This document shows, one piece after another, positions 12,465 to 22,591 of a DNA stretch of 64,000 nt; within the stretch, counting starts at the first letter, position 1, and every line of letters begins with the position of its first letter. The stretch lies in contig CANTUQ010000050.1 of the NCBI GenBank assembly GCA_947683425.1, positions 8,734,501 through 8,798,500 of the forward strand, in the 5' to 3' direction. Below the pieces are notes generated by a model. That model made no database searches. It saw only the letters and a program-made list of their open reading frames with translations, and had not been told where the DNA came from. Source of the DNA: Excoecaria cochinchinensis. Lineage: Eukaryota > Streptophyta > Magnoliopsida > Malpighiales > Euphorbiaceae. The position numbers and the translations under genes are program-made.

Positions 12465-12770
12465 AAAAGCATAGCTGTGCTTTATAAGAAGCACAGCTGT
12501 GCTTTTACATGGCACGCATTCTGTTTAATAAGCATAGCCGTGTTTTTGCGAAAACACAGCTGTGCTTTTTGCGTTTTCTTGCCCCAACGTTTTTTTTCTT
12601 TTCGTCCCGTGTTGCTCGGCGTCTCGTGGGGAAACACAACTGTGCTTCACCGAAAAGCACAGCTGTGTTTTACGTTCTTTTCTCTTTCTTTTCTTTTGTC
12701 ATTTTCCTTGCCCGTTGTCTTGCCGTGAAAGCACAGCTGTGCTTTTGAACTAAGCACAGTTGTGCTTTCC
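12465..12770. repeat. Eight-copy palindrome array, AAGCACAGCTGTGCTT
   Basis: Eight copies or near-copies of the perfect 16-bp palindrome AAGCACAGCTGTGCTT occur at about 12465, 12487, 12528, 12550, 12631, 12651, 12726 and 12749. Variants include CATAG, CATAGCC and CACAAC substitutions. The CT-rich sequence between copies is unrelated, so the palindrome is the only conserved part. Confidence 0.85.
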
Positions 12771-14051
12771 TTCTTTTTGTTGATTATTCCGTTTTCTTGT
12801 CCCCTGCAAATGCATGTTTTTTTATTATTCATTCCATTTAATTAATTGTCCATACATGATTAATCATTTATTTATTACTTAAGTGATTTATTATCTGTTT
12901 TAATAATGTAATTTTTTTTCTTTCAATTAATTGCACATGATTATTTGATTTATTCTATATTATTTGATTAATTTATCTTATTGAATTAAGTTGATTTAAT
13001 TTATTTATTCAATTTATATTAATTACTTAATTTAGTTTATTAACACTTCATTTTCTTTGGGTTTGTTTTATGGCTTCCAAAATAATTCATTTATTTGTGC
13101 GAGTTACACACTTGAGCTCGGGTTGGAGGTTCGGGAGATTAGAGGTCATCCATTTTAGAGTTTGCCCTTTTAATTTTTGTATTTATTATTTATTTTATTA
13201 TTTTTATGTGTTGCATGTGAAAAATATTTTATTAATTGCTCGAATCATAGAAAATCATGTTTTTTTTATATAACTAATAACTTGTCAATTTTTATTAATA
13301 AAATGGACCAATGTCTTATTTTAGCCAATAAAATCTCACTTTCAAACGGAGAACTAAATTTTTATAAAATGGGATCACTCATCCCGGTTTTCCTCCAATA
13401 AATATCCTAAAAATAGTTCTTCAATTTTTCCTAATAAATAAAAAGGAACCAATGTTCCTAAAACTCATGACCCGATTTATGTATGTTGCATTTTAATTTC
13501 TTTCACGTGTTTATTTATTTGTTTATTTTCTATTTATTTATTTACTTTTATTTGGGATTGTTCTGTCCCAACTTTTATTTATTTATTTCCATTATTTATT
13601 TGGGGGATTGTTCTGTCCCACTTTATTTATTTTTGTAATTTATTTATTTATTTACTGCTTTATTTACCGCTTTCCAATGTGAATGGATGCGCTTTTAAAA
13701 TTTGTTGCATAACCGCGTGAGATAAGAGATAGAATTTAGATTTCTTAATAACTGATTTATAAAACCTAAGTCATTAATAAGAGTGAAGTTCCGAACACCT
13801 TCTCTGGTTTAGACCAATAGAGGTTAAAGACCTCTCTCAATTTCTTGTAAATTGGGTGGTGACTCCAAAATACCTCAAAAGGTGCCTAAAGGCGTTATGG
13901 GTCTAGATCCTCCTTTCCAATGTTCTATTGGGAAGGAGGCATTCAAGATGGCTCATGATGCCTAAGATCATAAAGACGCGAACCGATCACTCGAGCCCCA
14001 AAAGGCGGGCTCAAAGAGGGCCTTGCTGGTTCCGGCGCACGTCACAGCAAG

Positions 14052-14186
14052 TTAATGCCAAATTAGGAAGGGCCTTATGAGGTCTCCAAAATCTTAAGCC
14101 CGAGCACTTACAGGCTCAAAACAATAGAAGGGCAAGACATCCCCAGGAGCTGGAACGTCGAAGTACTCAAAAAGTACCACTTGTAA
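14052..14186 (+). pseudogene. Tat integrase C-terminus, after the nested solo LTR
   Basis: The frame reads LMPN*EGPYEVSKIL, then TYRLKTIEGQDIPRSWNVEV and LKKYHL*. This is the typical end of a Tat integrase, with the conserved Trp of NWEGPY changed to a stop. The terminal codon is TAA at 14184-14186. It joins the part ending at 11251 once the solo LTR is removed. Confidence 0.85.
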
Positions 14187-14838
14187 TGATATGTGCAAAT
14201 CCAACAAATGTCCAATCAATAAAGAGGTTCCTTTTCATCCTTGTGTAAAGAGTTTCTTTTTCATTAAGTGACCTGCAAAGCATGTATATCATGACTTATA
14301 TGCTAGGCTCGACGTTTGTCCCGAGCCAAAAATGCGAAAGTTGGAACTCACTTCTTTGCAGGAACAAAACAACTGTTAAGATCGATGTTATTCCCGATCC
14401 CAAGATACGGAGAAAGACAAGTACCCGATAGTTCGACCGTTAGGATCGACGAATGATGCGACCTCAGCAAGTGTACTGAATCGGCAAGTAATACAGTGGG
14501 GTAATTTTTAAGACCCCGAGTTATCGTACCCAAGGGACTGAATTGTGTAAGCGTTGATAAATAAATGTATGCTAAAGAATTCCCAATTGTTGAGAGTGAT
14601 AAGTTATGTAATGCAAAATTAAGACAAATAACTGATGAAATAATTAATTCAACAACGTTAAAATAATCAATTTTAATAAAGATTTGATAAAATGATTAAC
14701 AGATCTTGCTAAGGAATACCCATTCTCCCCATAATACCATGCAAATGCTTAAACATAATAATTTTATATGCAATTCAGTGAACAACCTAGCCTATACCCT
14801 AGCCTGCCTTTCGGATCCAGCTTCTCTAAAACATGTAC

Positions 14839-15004
14839 CTACCATCCCGGATTCAGCACATAAATTAGTAATCAAAACAGGTCTTAAGTCCTGAGCTTAG
14901 ATGGTCCTACCATCCCGGATTCAGACATCAAAACTCAATTATCTCCCACCATTCTGAATCTATTAAAATAGAAGTCCACAGATTTAACTACCATCCCGGA
15001 TTCA
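14839..15004. repeat. TACCATCCCGGATTCA dispersed motif, 3-4 copies
   Basis: Exact CTACCATCCCGGATTCA occurs at 14839, 14907 and 14988. A diverged copy (CACCATTCTGAATC) lies at 14947. Spacing is about 68, 40 and 41 bases, and the sequence between the copies is different. Confidence 0.75.
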
Positions 15005-15608
15005 TCAAATCAATGAAAATCGATAGAAATAGAACAGAGTATGTGTAAGTTCATGAAACGAATTACAATTAAAGATTATCACGGTAGATCAATCTCAAAC
15101 TTTCATTAATTTCAATAACATACAGATTAATTTAGAGAAGATAAAACTGAAGCATATGCATAAATCAATCCATACAAAGCATTCACATGGTTATTAGGGA
15201 TTCAAAGCATCCCTTAACAAGAAAAGGAACTACTCATTCATGATTGAAATAAAAACTTAATTAAATAGAGAGAAATTGATATTACCCATTTGAGATCTGA
15301 AAATGAAATTCTTACAATAAACAAAAATGAAGTTCTTCAAACTGAATCAGCTAATAAGACTTCCAAAATGAATGATAAATTCTCCAATCCCCAAATTCTC
15401 CAGATCAATCCCCACTGAATAATTAATTGTAAAAATATATGGAAAATCTAAACTTAGGTTGCAAAGAAAAAATAATAATCCTCTGACTTCCATCCCAAAA
15501 TATCCCCCTTAATGTCTAACTTTAGCCCCTATATAACAGTTAAAGTCAAACGGTGGCATGACAATCTTTGATTTTGTGCAGATTTTATTCACATGCATGA
15601 TCTCCGGG

Positions 15609-15950
15609 TTACACGGCGGTATAAGAAGCTCTCACCACCGTGTAACTGCATGCTGGATAAAAGTTCTTTGAAATTTGTTGGTTTATACGGCGGTATAGAA
15701 GGTCCTTACCGCCATGTAAACGGCTTTTGGTCAGCCTCTTTGAATTTTTGCTCCCATGTATAGCGCCGTTAATCATGCTTCGCATGGCAGTGAAAGAAGT
15801 CCTTACCGCCGTGTAGCCTCCTACGTAACTCAACGTCCCGATGTACACGGCGGTAAGACAGCTCCTTACCGCCGTGTGATGTTCTTCTGCTGCCCTCTGA
15901 TACTTTTGATCTTACACGGCGGTATGGAACTTTCTCATCGCCGTGTAAGC
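15609..15950. repeat. Five-hairpin array, ACGGCGGTA / TACCGCCGT word
   Basis: Five stem-loops lie at 15609-15646, 15681-15724, 15757-15819, 15842-15880 and 15911-15950. Each has a left arm like TTACACGGCGGTA and a right arm like TACCGCCGTGTAA, with a variable 10-25-base loop that often contains AAG(N)CTCCTTACC. The arms show partly compensating changes. It stands out by GC content from the AT-rich spacer around it. Confidence 0.85.
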
Positions 15951-17843
15951 TACCTAAAACACCAAAAACAACATTAAACACTCACTTTAGTGTACCAAAT
16001 AAAATCTAATAATACTTCAACAAAAACACAATGAAATAAGGGCTTCTAAACTCAAAAGTGAGCTGAAAATTCACATAAAAACAACATAGATTTGAACTTA
16101 TCAAATACCCCACACTTAGCTTTTGCTCGGCCTCAAGTAAAATGCCTCTTCAATTCCAGTTTTCTCAATTTCCAAGCAAGAAAATAGAAATTCAAAACAC
16201 AAAGAGAACACTTAGCAACTTCCACTTGAGAGAAATTCTTACTCAAACAAAATTCAAATGAAGATAATACAAATAAATTTCCAGCGTGTGTGTGTGCAAG
16301 GGCCAAAACCAAAGTTTTAATAATTTTCAAAATTAAAATTCCAGCACCAATCAATCAATGACCAAATAAGTTAGTGCACGAATGCACTTCTGGTTTCTCA
16401 ATTGAATCACTAGAAACACCATAGGCCTCTCCTTTGGTACCGGAACCCGAAGGTCATCTCCACTAAACAATTCAAGACATAAATATGATCATTAGGTTTT
16501 CAACAGATTGTAATGCAAGGTTCAAGGTATGATAGCTATAAGAAAAATCAGAATGGTTCAATAACAAGAAAGCAGCCACTCCTACCCAATCCTTTCATGA
16601 CATCTTTTATTCAAAGATAACAGAAAACTCCTCCTACGCTCTTCCCCTTTCAAAAGACGCAATACAAATTCCTTAAACTTTGATGAACAATTTCAAGATG
16701 AGAACAAGAAACACAATGATTAAATATATATATATATATATTTTTTATTTTTATTTTTTTAAATAGAGAATTAAATAGAGAACATAAACTACCCCACACT
16801 TGAATATTTCAATAACTTATAATCAGCTACAAATTCCATACCAAATCAACAAGGGCATTATCTTCATTTTCTTTTCTTTTAAACTTACTAAGACATTCAG
16901 TCTAACTTGTTCTCTTGACAATTAAAGTGACACTCATCCATACCACCACATGAAATTCAATCACCCAAACTTCCCAACAGCAACCCCCCGCAATCCTAGA
17001 GTGGCCAGCTCTCCTATAAGGGTAAGCTAAAGGCTTTTTAGGTTTAATGGTAACAATAAGTTATGCAAACAAGAAAGTTCTCGAAATACGCATTTAGCAT
17101 ACTCAATTAGGCTCAAAATTGGCTTACAAGGGTAATTAATTCCATAGGTAAGAGAAAGTTTATTTAAAGGGACATAACAAAAAAAATTGCCTAAATCATG
17201 TCAAAATTCATGCCTAAATCGTTATATCGTTTCGAAGGGCAATGAGGAAGGTTCTAGTGCTCTAAAGACTTTCTGATCAAAAGATTTCATGGCCGGTTTT
17301 TCTCGGCTTGTAAAAACTGGCCTAAGTGCAAAATATTGGAAATTTTAGTTGTATGCTCTTCTTTGAAAAATGTTAGGAGGAAAAACTCTTAAACAGAACT
17401 TACTTTCTTGCTAACTACATGCTTTAAATAACTTATTCAAGTTTGAAAATTAAACTGGAATAACACATTAAGGGTTTACTAAACTAATCATGAGAGAAAT
17501 CAACCAGCTCAAACCAAACAACTCAAATAATTAAAACAAGAAACACGCATCATGACACAAGGCATAACTAAAGCAAAAATAAAGTGCGAAAGTGTAAATA
17601 AATCCAACACATATAACTAAAATACTAAAGTAATACTAAAGGTTAGACACATTCAGTTATAATTTCACAACAAGTTTTAATTCCCCACCCCACACTTAAG
17701 AACTTGCTGTCCCCAGCAAGCAATCAAACCAAAAAGAAATCAAAACTAAAAAGTACTGAAGTAACAAAATGTAAGATTAGAAAAACTCTTAGAAACTTTT
17801 TTTTTTCACTCTTGCGGAGGTGGTGGTGGAGGAAAGCGATCCA

Positions 17844-19070
17844 TCATGGTCCGGTAAAATTGCTCCTGCTCTTGCCGAGAAATGTGTATAGAATGCCCAG
17901 CCTCACCAAACTCTGTGCTTGCATGGTTAACTGCTGCTCATGCATGTCCAAACGCCCCATAATGTGAACATGATCAGTATGGGTATCTTCCATAAAACTA
18001 GCCCACCGATCCAGTCGAGAATTAATTTGAGCTTGACCAGTCTGCAAGGCCTCTAACTGCTCAGTAATTTGCGATAAGTCATAGGCTGGCATTGCTGGGG
18101 CGGGTGCAGCAGCAGCACCCCCAGCCTCCTCTTGCTGCTCCTCCTCTTCTTCAGCTCCTTCTACCGGTAACTGGATTCGACCCCTTTTAATGAGTCTCAA
18201 GTACTCATCCCGGGTTGACAATCGGACTTGATGATGGAAATGATGGTCATCCACAATGAGCTTCAGATTTTTCAGCATCTTGTAGTCCATTAAATTGCTA
18301 GCTCCCAAATCTGATCCTAAAGAGGGGTGTCTTACTCCCTTAGCTAGAACAGTGACTATCCACCCTATTGCAATCTTTTTAACTTTCTTGGGATTTCCCT
18401 GCAGATCCTCAAACTTCTTCCATAGAAAATAAGCACCATTCAATCGAATCTGTGGATCATGCAGTGTAAAAATAAAGCCTCCGCCTGGTTCACCACTCCA
18501 GCTGCTTCTATATGTCCATAAAAAGAGAGGGCGAAAAATCTGTACAAGATCCTCAATGCATGGTCCCGAAGGTGATGTGCCTTGGACATGCCAGTGACAT
18601 ACTGAGTGGCTGTGACTGGATCTCGAATTGTGGCCCAAGTGGTCTGTTTATCCAAGTCTGGAATATGCCGGACACCATCCATCGGGAAACCAAGAGCATC
18701 TGAAAACTCATTAAAAGTCATCATATTTCTTCTTGTTCAACCAAAAAGTCACCTCCCCAGGGTCTTCCTCGTCTTCATTATCAATCTTGCAATTTACGGT
18801 TGCAAGGACATCCCGAGTCAATTTCGGATAAACTCGCTCATTTTTTTGAAAAAATTCTGTCAACCCTATTCCAGCAATTAACTCATCAATTTCTTCCCTA
18901 ATCCCCAGCTCCCTTAAGGATTCAAAATCTAGAAATGTGGAGGGAATATATGTTGCCGTTGTGAAGGCTTTGTAGGCAGTGTGACACCTAGTTGGGACCC
19001 AAGAGAGTACAGAGCTATCCCTCTCTTGAGAAGATGATGCTTGGTCTGTTCTAGAATGCTTAGGAGCCAC
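17844..19070 (-). pseudogene. Antisense ATHILA-ORF1-like protein of the Tat element (two frame breaks)
   Basis: On the minus strand the reading begins MAPKHSRTDQASSSQERDSS at 19070. It continues with FFQKNERVYPKLTRDVLATV and TFWLNKKKYDDF to a stop near 18711, then in a second frame NEFSDALGFPMDGVRHIPDL (18724-18440), then in a third frame GWIVTVLAKGVRHPSLGSDL (18638-17844). The order and motifs match the ATHILA ORF-1 family, whose function is unknown. The C-terminal third has an acidic EEEEEQQEE stretch, an Ala/Pro linker and a probable coiled coil (LSQITEQLEALQTGQAQINS). It is encoded opposite to pol, in the 3' spacer. If expressed it would need its own promoter. Confidence 0.8.
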
Positions 19071-19494
19071 TGCATCAGTAACTAAAACATAATTAGCATA
19101 AAGAAATTACTGTGGCTTTAATAGAAGCACCAGGGCAGCAAAGGTAACACAGAAAAATGCACAATTCAAGAGTTAACTATATTCTAAAACAAATGCATTG
19201 CATGGTACATGAAGGCCAAAAGACTCACCAATGTTGACAGCAAGATATGTGACTAAGAATAACAGAGAAAAATGAGATATATACTCATTCAGGCAATTCG
19301 TCGAACACCTGGTGGCCACAGATTTTTGCATATAAAACAAGCATCTCTTATGCAATTTTTACCCCCAATTTTTTTTTTCAGTTATCATCCAACACGCCAC
19401 CAATTAAACAATAAAACACAAAATCTACTCATTGATTATAGAAAGAAAGAACCGAGCAAAGAGGGAGTTGAAAACACCTAATACCCATAACAGC
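19071..19494. other. Spacer upstream of the antisense ORF
   Basis: This is non-coding sequence between the antisense ORF start and the purine tract. A promoter for the antisense ORF would have to lie here or in the adjacent LTR, but no clear TATA box at a convincing distance was identified. Confidence 0.4.
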
Positions 19495-19536
19495 AGGAAA
19501 AGAAAGAAAAGAAATAAAAAATAAAAAGAGAATTAT
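19495..19536 (+). promoter_or_regulatory. Polypurine-tract-like sequence before the right terminal repeat
   Basis: An almost uninterrupted A/G run (AGGAAAAGAAAGAAAAG... with a few T) ends in AAAAAGAGAA just before the right copy of the 294-bp repeat. This is where the plus-strand primer of an LTR retrotransposon is expected and supports reading the repeat as an LTR. Confidence 0.5.
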
Positions 19537-19538
19537 CA

Positions 19539-19832
19539 ATATTTATTATATTTATAGATAGATTCTTGCTAAGATCGGGCCTTTAAAATTCTTTTTGCTA
19601 TAATTATTATTAATTTATTTACTATAGAATTATTAAAGGAGTCGAGTCATATAGGTTTGGATCAACCAGCATTGGGTCGGATCGATTTCGTATCATGCTT
19701 TTAGATTGCGTCACTTTTTGGATTTGTACTGAACCAGATCCTCTAATCAATCCATTTTTTTTATGAGAAAAATGTGTAAAAATATTATTATTATATGTTT
19801 ATTTTAATTTAATTGTGACTTTATAAAAAAAT
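19539..19832 (+). repeat. 294-bp direct repeat, right copy (putative truncated 3' LTR)
   Basis: About 97% identical to 5036-5329. Similarity stops at the same run of A where the left copy passes into the Tat LTR leader. The remaining 450 bases of the putative LTR are missing here. Confidence 0.85.
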
Positions 19833-19845
19833 TTCATCACCTGTA

Positions 19846-20858
19846 AATATAGGTGTTCAAAAAAACAGTTGGATCTGATTAACAAAAAAACCGAACAGAA
19901 AACAATTCAAAAAATAGGTTAACCTAACTGATTTTTATGCTAAATGGTTAGTATTTTTAAAAAATCGATATTAATTGACCGATTTTTTAAACTTATAGAC
20001 TGATTAATTGAACCGATAACCGATACATGAATACCTCTATAGTTTATTAACTTTATTTCACTTTTTCTTTCTTTTTATTATAATTTTTTATTTCATAATT
20101 TTCATATTTAATTATTTATATTCGTTTAATTTTTATTTACTTTAAAATATATTTTTATTTCATTTAAATTTTTTTAAAAGATGTTTTAATTAATTTATTA
20201 ATTGTTTAATGTATGCATATTTAGTATTACTTATTATTTCTTAATTTATCAAGTTTTCATTAATGAAAATTAAAATATATTTGAAAAGTTATATAATATT
20301 AATATATTAACTAAAACTTTCAATAATTTTTTTTAAAAAAATTAAAATTTTTAATATACGTGAAAATAATGTGTGTCAAGTTAAAAAAAATAAAGGAAAA
20401 AATTTTTTAGCAATTGTATTTTTTAATTATTTTTATTATGCTTTTTTTAATTATTCTAATTATTTTAAAATTTTTATTTTTTTAATTGGTGATTAACAAG
20501 TGTAAACTTTTATATAATTAGAGTGATCATAAACCGATTAATTTATTTACTTATTAAATTTTAATTTTTAAAAATAAAGTTACTTATATTCATTAAAAAT
20601 TTTTATTTTAACAATAATAATATTATATTACCATGAAAAAGTTTAAATTTTTAATTATTTTGAATATTTTTATTTTATTTATAAATACATTTTATAATTG
20701 TAGTGGCTAACTGAAAAATATTAATTAACTAATTTAAAAAATTAAAATCAATAAAATGATTAACAGATTATAATAGATCGATTAATAGTTAATAATTTAA
20801 AAAATTAATATTAATAAATTCATTTTTTTTATATCGTGAATCGGCACGTAAACACCTG
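19846..20858. mobile_element. Probable degenerate non-autonomous hAT-like element
   Basis: The left end has TATAGGTGTTCAAAA and the right end ACGTAAACACCTG, an imperfect inverted pair of the GGTGTTCA type. The 8-bp flanks CACCTGTA (19838-19845) and CACCGGTA (20859-20866) match at 7 of 8 positions. The interior is very AT-rich with AACCGA/TCGGTT words near the left end and no coding frame. It lies directly upstream of the PRP40C 5' exon. The termini are offset by a few bases, so the assignment is tentative. Confidence 0.45.
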
Positions 20859-20869
20859 CACCGGTAACT

Positions 20870-21117
20870 TACATGAAAAAAATAAAAAATAATAATAATA
20901 ATAAGAGAGAGAAAAGAAAACACAAACCCTTCTGGTTTTTCTTTGCCCTAATTCCCAAATTCAAAGTGATTACCGATTGTCATCCCCTTTGACAAAATAA
21001 AAAGCTCATCCTCATCAACTACTCAAGCAGCATACAGATTCCGATCGTCAGCGTCCGTTTCCGTCTCCGCCTTTACACTCCAATCTCCGCCCTGACCTTC
21101 CTTGGATTAATAACGGC
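20870..21117 (+). promoter_or_regulatory. PRP40C promoter-proximal region and 5' UTR exon
   Basis: A change from AT-rich DNA to a C/T-rich leader (about 20990-21117) is followed by a good donor (AATAACGGC|GTGAGT) at 21118. No ATG-started frame of note lies in it, so I take it as a non-coding first exon. Transcription presumably starts in or just upstream of the CT-rich stretch; no confident TATA box was seen. Confidence 0.6.
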
Positions 21118-22174
21118 GTGAGTTCCCCTCGTCTCTGTCTCCACTTTCCTTTAGATTTACCGTATTTTCTTAAAATCATCGTTATCATTTTAAACTCTCA
21201 GCTTTGAGCTTCTTCATTTTTATTTGTTTCTTTCTTTTTAACTTCAATATTAGTTTTTCTTTTTTATTTTCATTCAATTGATTAAAGCGCAGCTTAGAAT
21301 AGACAATTAATATAATGTTTAGCATTTAGTTTTATGCATTTTTGATTTTTTTTTGTTGATAAATGTATTTATATTTGTGATTAGAGAATGCAACCAAAAA
21401 CTTTTATTTAGCAACGATTTCTACATGAGAAATTTCTGCTGCTCACTCTAAAATAATGAATAATTTGAAGTGGGAAAGTTAAATATGTTGTTCTTTTACT
21501 GCTGTGTTTGTAGTTTTCTGCTGCTGTTGTTTTCTCCCCCCTAATGTCTAAATATCAAGGATGTTTGGATACATTCTTATGCTATTGAATTAACTTTTAA
21601 ACTTTATGTTTTATGCTATTTCTTTTTCTTTTTCCTGAAAAGTGTACCAACAGTATGAAAATTGCAAAAGTTATTCTGTTGTATCTCCAGCTGCTGAGTT
21701 TATAGATCTATTGATTTCTTCAATTGTTATTTTCTTTCAATTCTAACTGCGAGGGTTTAAATAGGGTGTTCTATCCTTTTGTTTCCCTGTTTTGTTCACG
21801 TTCTTAGTACAGAGAAATGACAAAAGGGTATAGTTGGTTGTAGCGTAGCATATGGGTAGAGTCATTCTGTTTTGAGTATCCTACATGCTGCACCTACAGT
21901 TTTCACTATTATCTGGATAATAGGATTAGTTTATATGAAATAAAAATTATATGAAATCTACATACTTTTGAAGTCATTAAATATCTTCCAGCTCACTTTA
22001 CATTTTTTCTTGGTTATTTTTATACGATCTTTTGAAAGACAGTCAGACTGAATGATTTGTTCATTCAGATGTCAAAAATAGAAAGGTGCCAAAATTATTC
22101 AAAAAATTAGACTGATACTTACATGTCATTTCCTTGTATTCATTATTGTCCTTTCTTTGTGCTTTCTCCCTCAG
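21118..22174 (+). other. PRP40C first intron (in the 5' UTR)
   Basis: T-rich intron sequence lies between GTGAGT at 21118 and the acceptor CTCCCTCAG ending at 22174. It contains no coding exon that I could recognise. The usual plant PRP40C first coding exon is not visible here. Confidence 0.6.
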
Positions 22175-22591
22175 CTGTGCAGCTGGCAGATCTCAATTGA
22201 AGTGACTCAACAGCAAAAAAAAAAAAAGGATTCTGAATGAAAGGAACACGAGATGTCATTGCCGCGCCCCAATATCTTGAGTGATAAAGGATCTACTTCC
22301 ATTAGTTTGAGTTCTTCTACTCTTAATACAGGTGGTCCTGATGCCATAGCTCTTAGGGTGTCAAGTGCACCAGGAGCACCATCTGCTTTGGATTTGGTTA
22401 AGGAACAGTTGCAGGACGCAATAGCATCAACCCTGGAATCAAATAGCTGCGGAGTTCCTGAGGCTACAGATAAGGGCTTGCAAAGTCAAAATAGCAATGC
22501 TAATGGTGACGGTAACATAAATGTTTCCTCTTCAGGTTTAGAGAATGAAGGCAATAGGCCCGCCAAGGATGAATGTGTCGTCCAGTTTAAG
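22175..22591 (+). CDS. PRP40C: PRP40C coding exon 1 (duplicated exon, start ATG at 22253)
   Basis: The exon runs from acceptor CTCCCTCAG to donor TTTAAG|GTATCT; coding starts at 22253 (MSLPRPNILSDKGSTSISLS) and ends ...ECVVQFK in phase 0. It is a diverged copy of coding exon 6 (29565-30032). In the ancestral frame a TGA just upstream of the ATG blocks translation from further 5', so this ATG is the first usable start. Phase 0 lets it splice in frame to the next exon. Whether mature transcripts include it needs RNA evidence. Confidence 0.7.

Larger units (their letters stand above)
11252..14046 (+). mobile_element. Solo LTR of 2,795 bp nested in the Tat integrase
   Basis: It begins TGTAGACAC and ends GTCACA, and is flanked by GCAAG on both sides (11247-11251 and 14047-14051), a 5-bp target duplication. 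Removing it rejoins the integrase frame ...NAGVGK with LMPN...EGPYEV. It has no coding content. It carries two palindrome arrays, a purine-rich stretch at 11750-11850, a TATATA-rich segment near 12120, paired GGATTGTTCTGTCCCA motifs at 13553-13620, and a conserved tail from about 13700. A second member of the same family, on the other strand, lies at 53910-55909. A solo LTR implies that the internal part was lost by LTR-LTR recombination. Confidence 0.9.
14187..17843. other. Tat 3' spacer, non-coding, with motif and hairpin arrays
   Basis: No gene is seen in 3.7 kb. It holds the repeated TACCATCCCGGATTCA motif (14839-15004), five hairpins (15609-15950), a short (AT)n near 16725-16741 and otherwise AT-rich DNA. 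The start (14440-14540, ...CAAGTGTACTGAATCGG...) resembles sequence often seen next to Athila/Tat ORF1-type genes. Confidence 0.5.
5036..19832 (+). mobile_element. Tat-lineage Ty3/gypsy retrotransposon, degenerate, with antisense ORF and nested solo LTR
   Basis: Domain order on the plus strand is LTR/leader, gag, aspartic protease, reverse transcriptase, RNase H, a second (archaeal-type) RNase H, and integrase. The dual RNase H is diagnostic of the Tat lineage. After the integrase stop at 14186 a 5.3 kb spacer carries an ATHILA-ORF1-like gene on the opposite strand (17844-19070). Antisense extra ORFs downstream of pol are known in Tat elements. The block is bounded by a 294-bp direct repeat (5036-5329 and 19539-19832), about 97% identical. 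I read this as the outer part of the two LTRs, the right one truncated. Many stops and frameshifts make it non-autonomous. The alternative is an element starting TG at 5329 inside a larger filler-type insertion. Confidence 0.65.

Noticed and set aside
15609..15950. CRISPR-like or tandem RNA-gene array
   Set aside because: The units are palindromes of unequal spacing in a plant retrotransposon spacer. There are no uniform spacers and no associated genes.
14452..19538. Separate Athila LTR retrotransposon on the minus strand
   Set aside because: No LTR pair, PBS or target duplication was found for it. The ORF fits better as the antisense extra ORF of the surrounding Tat element, though this is not excluded.
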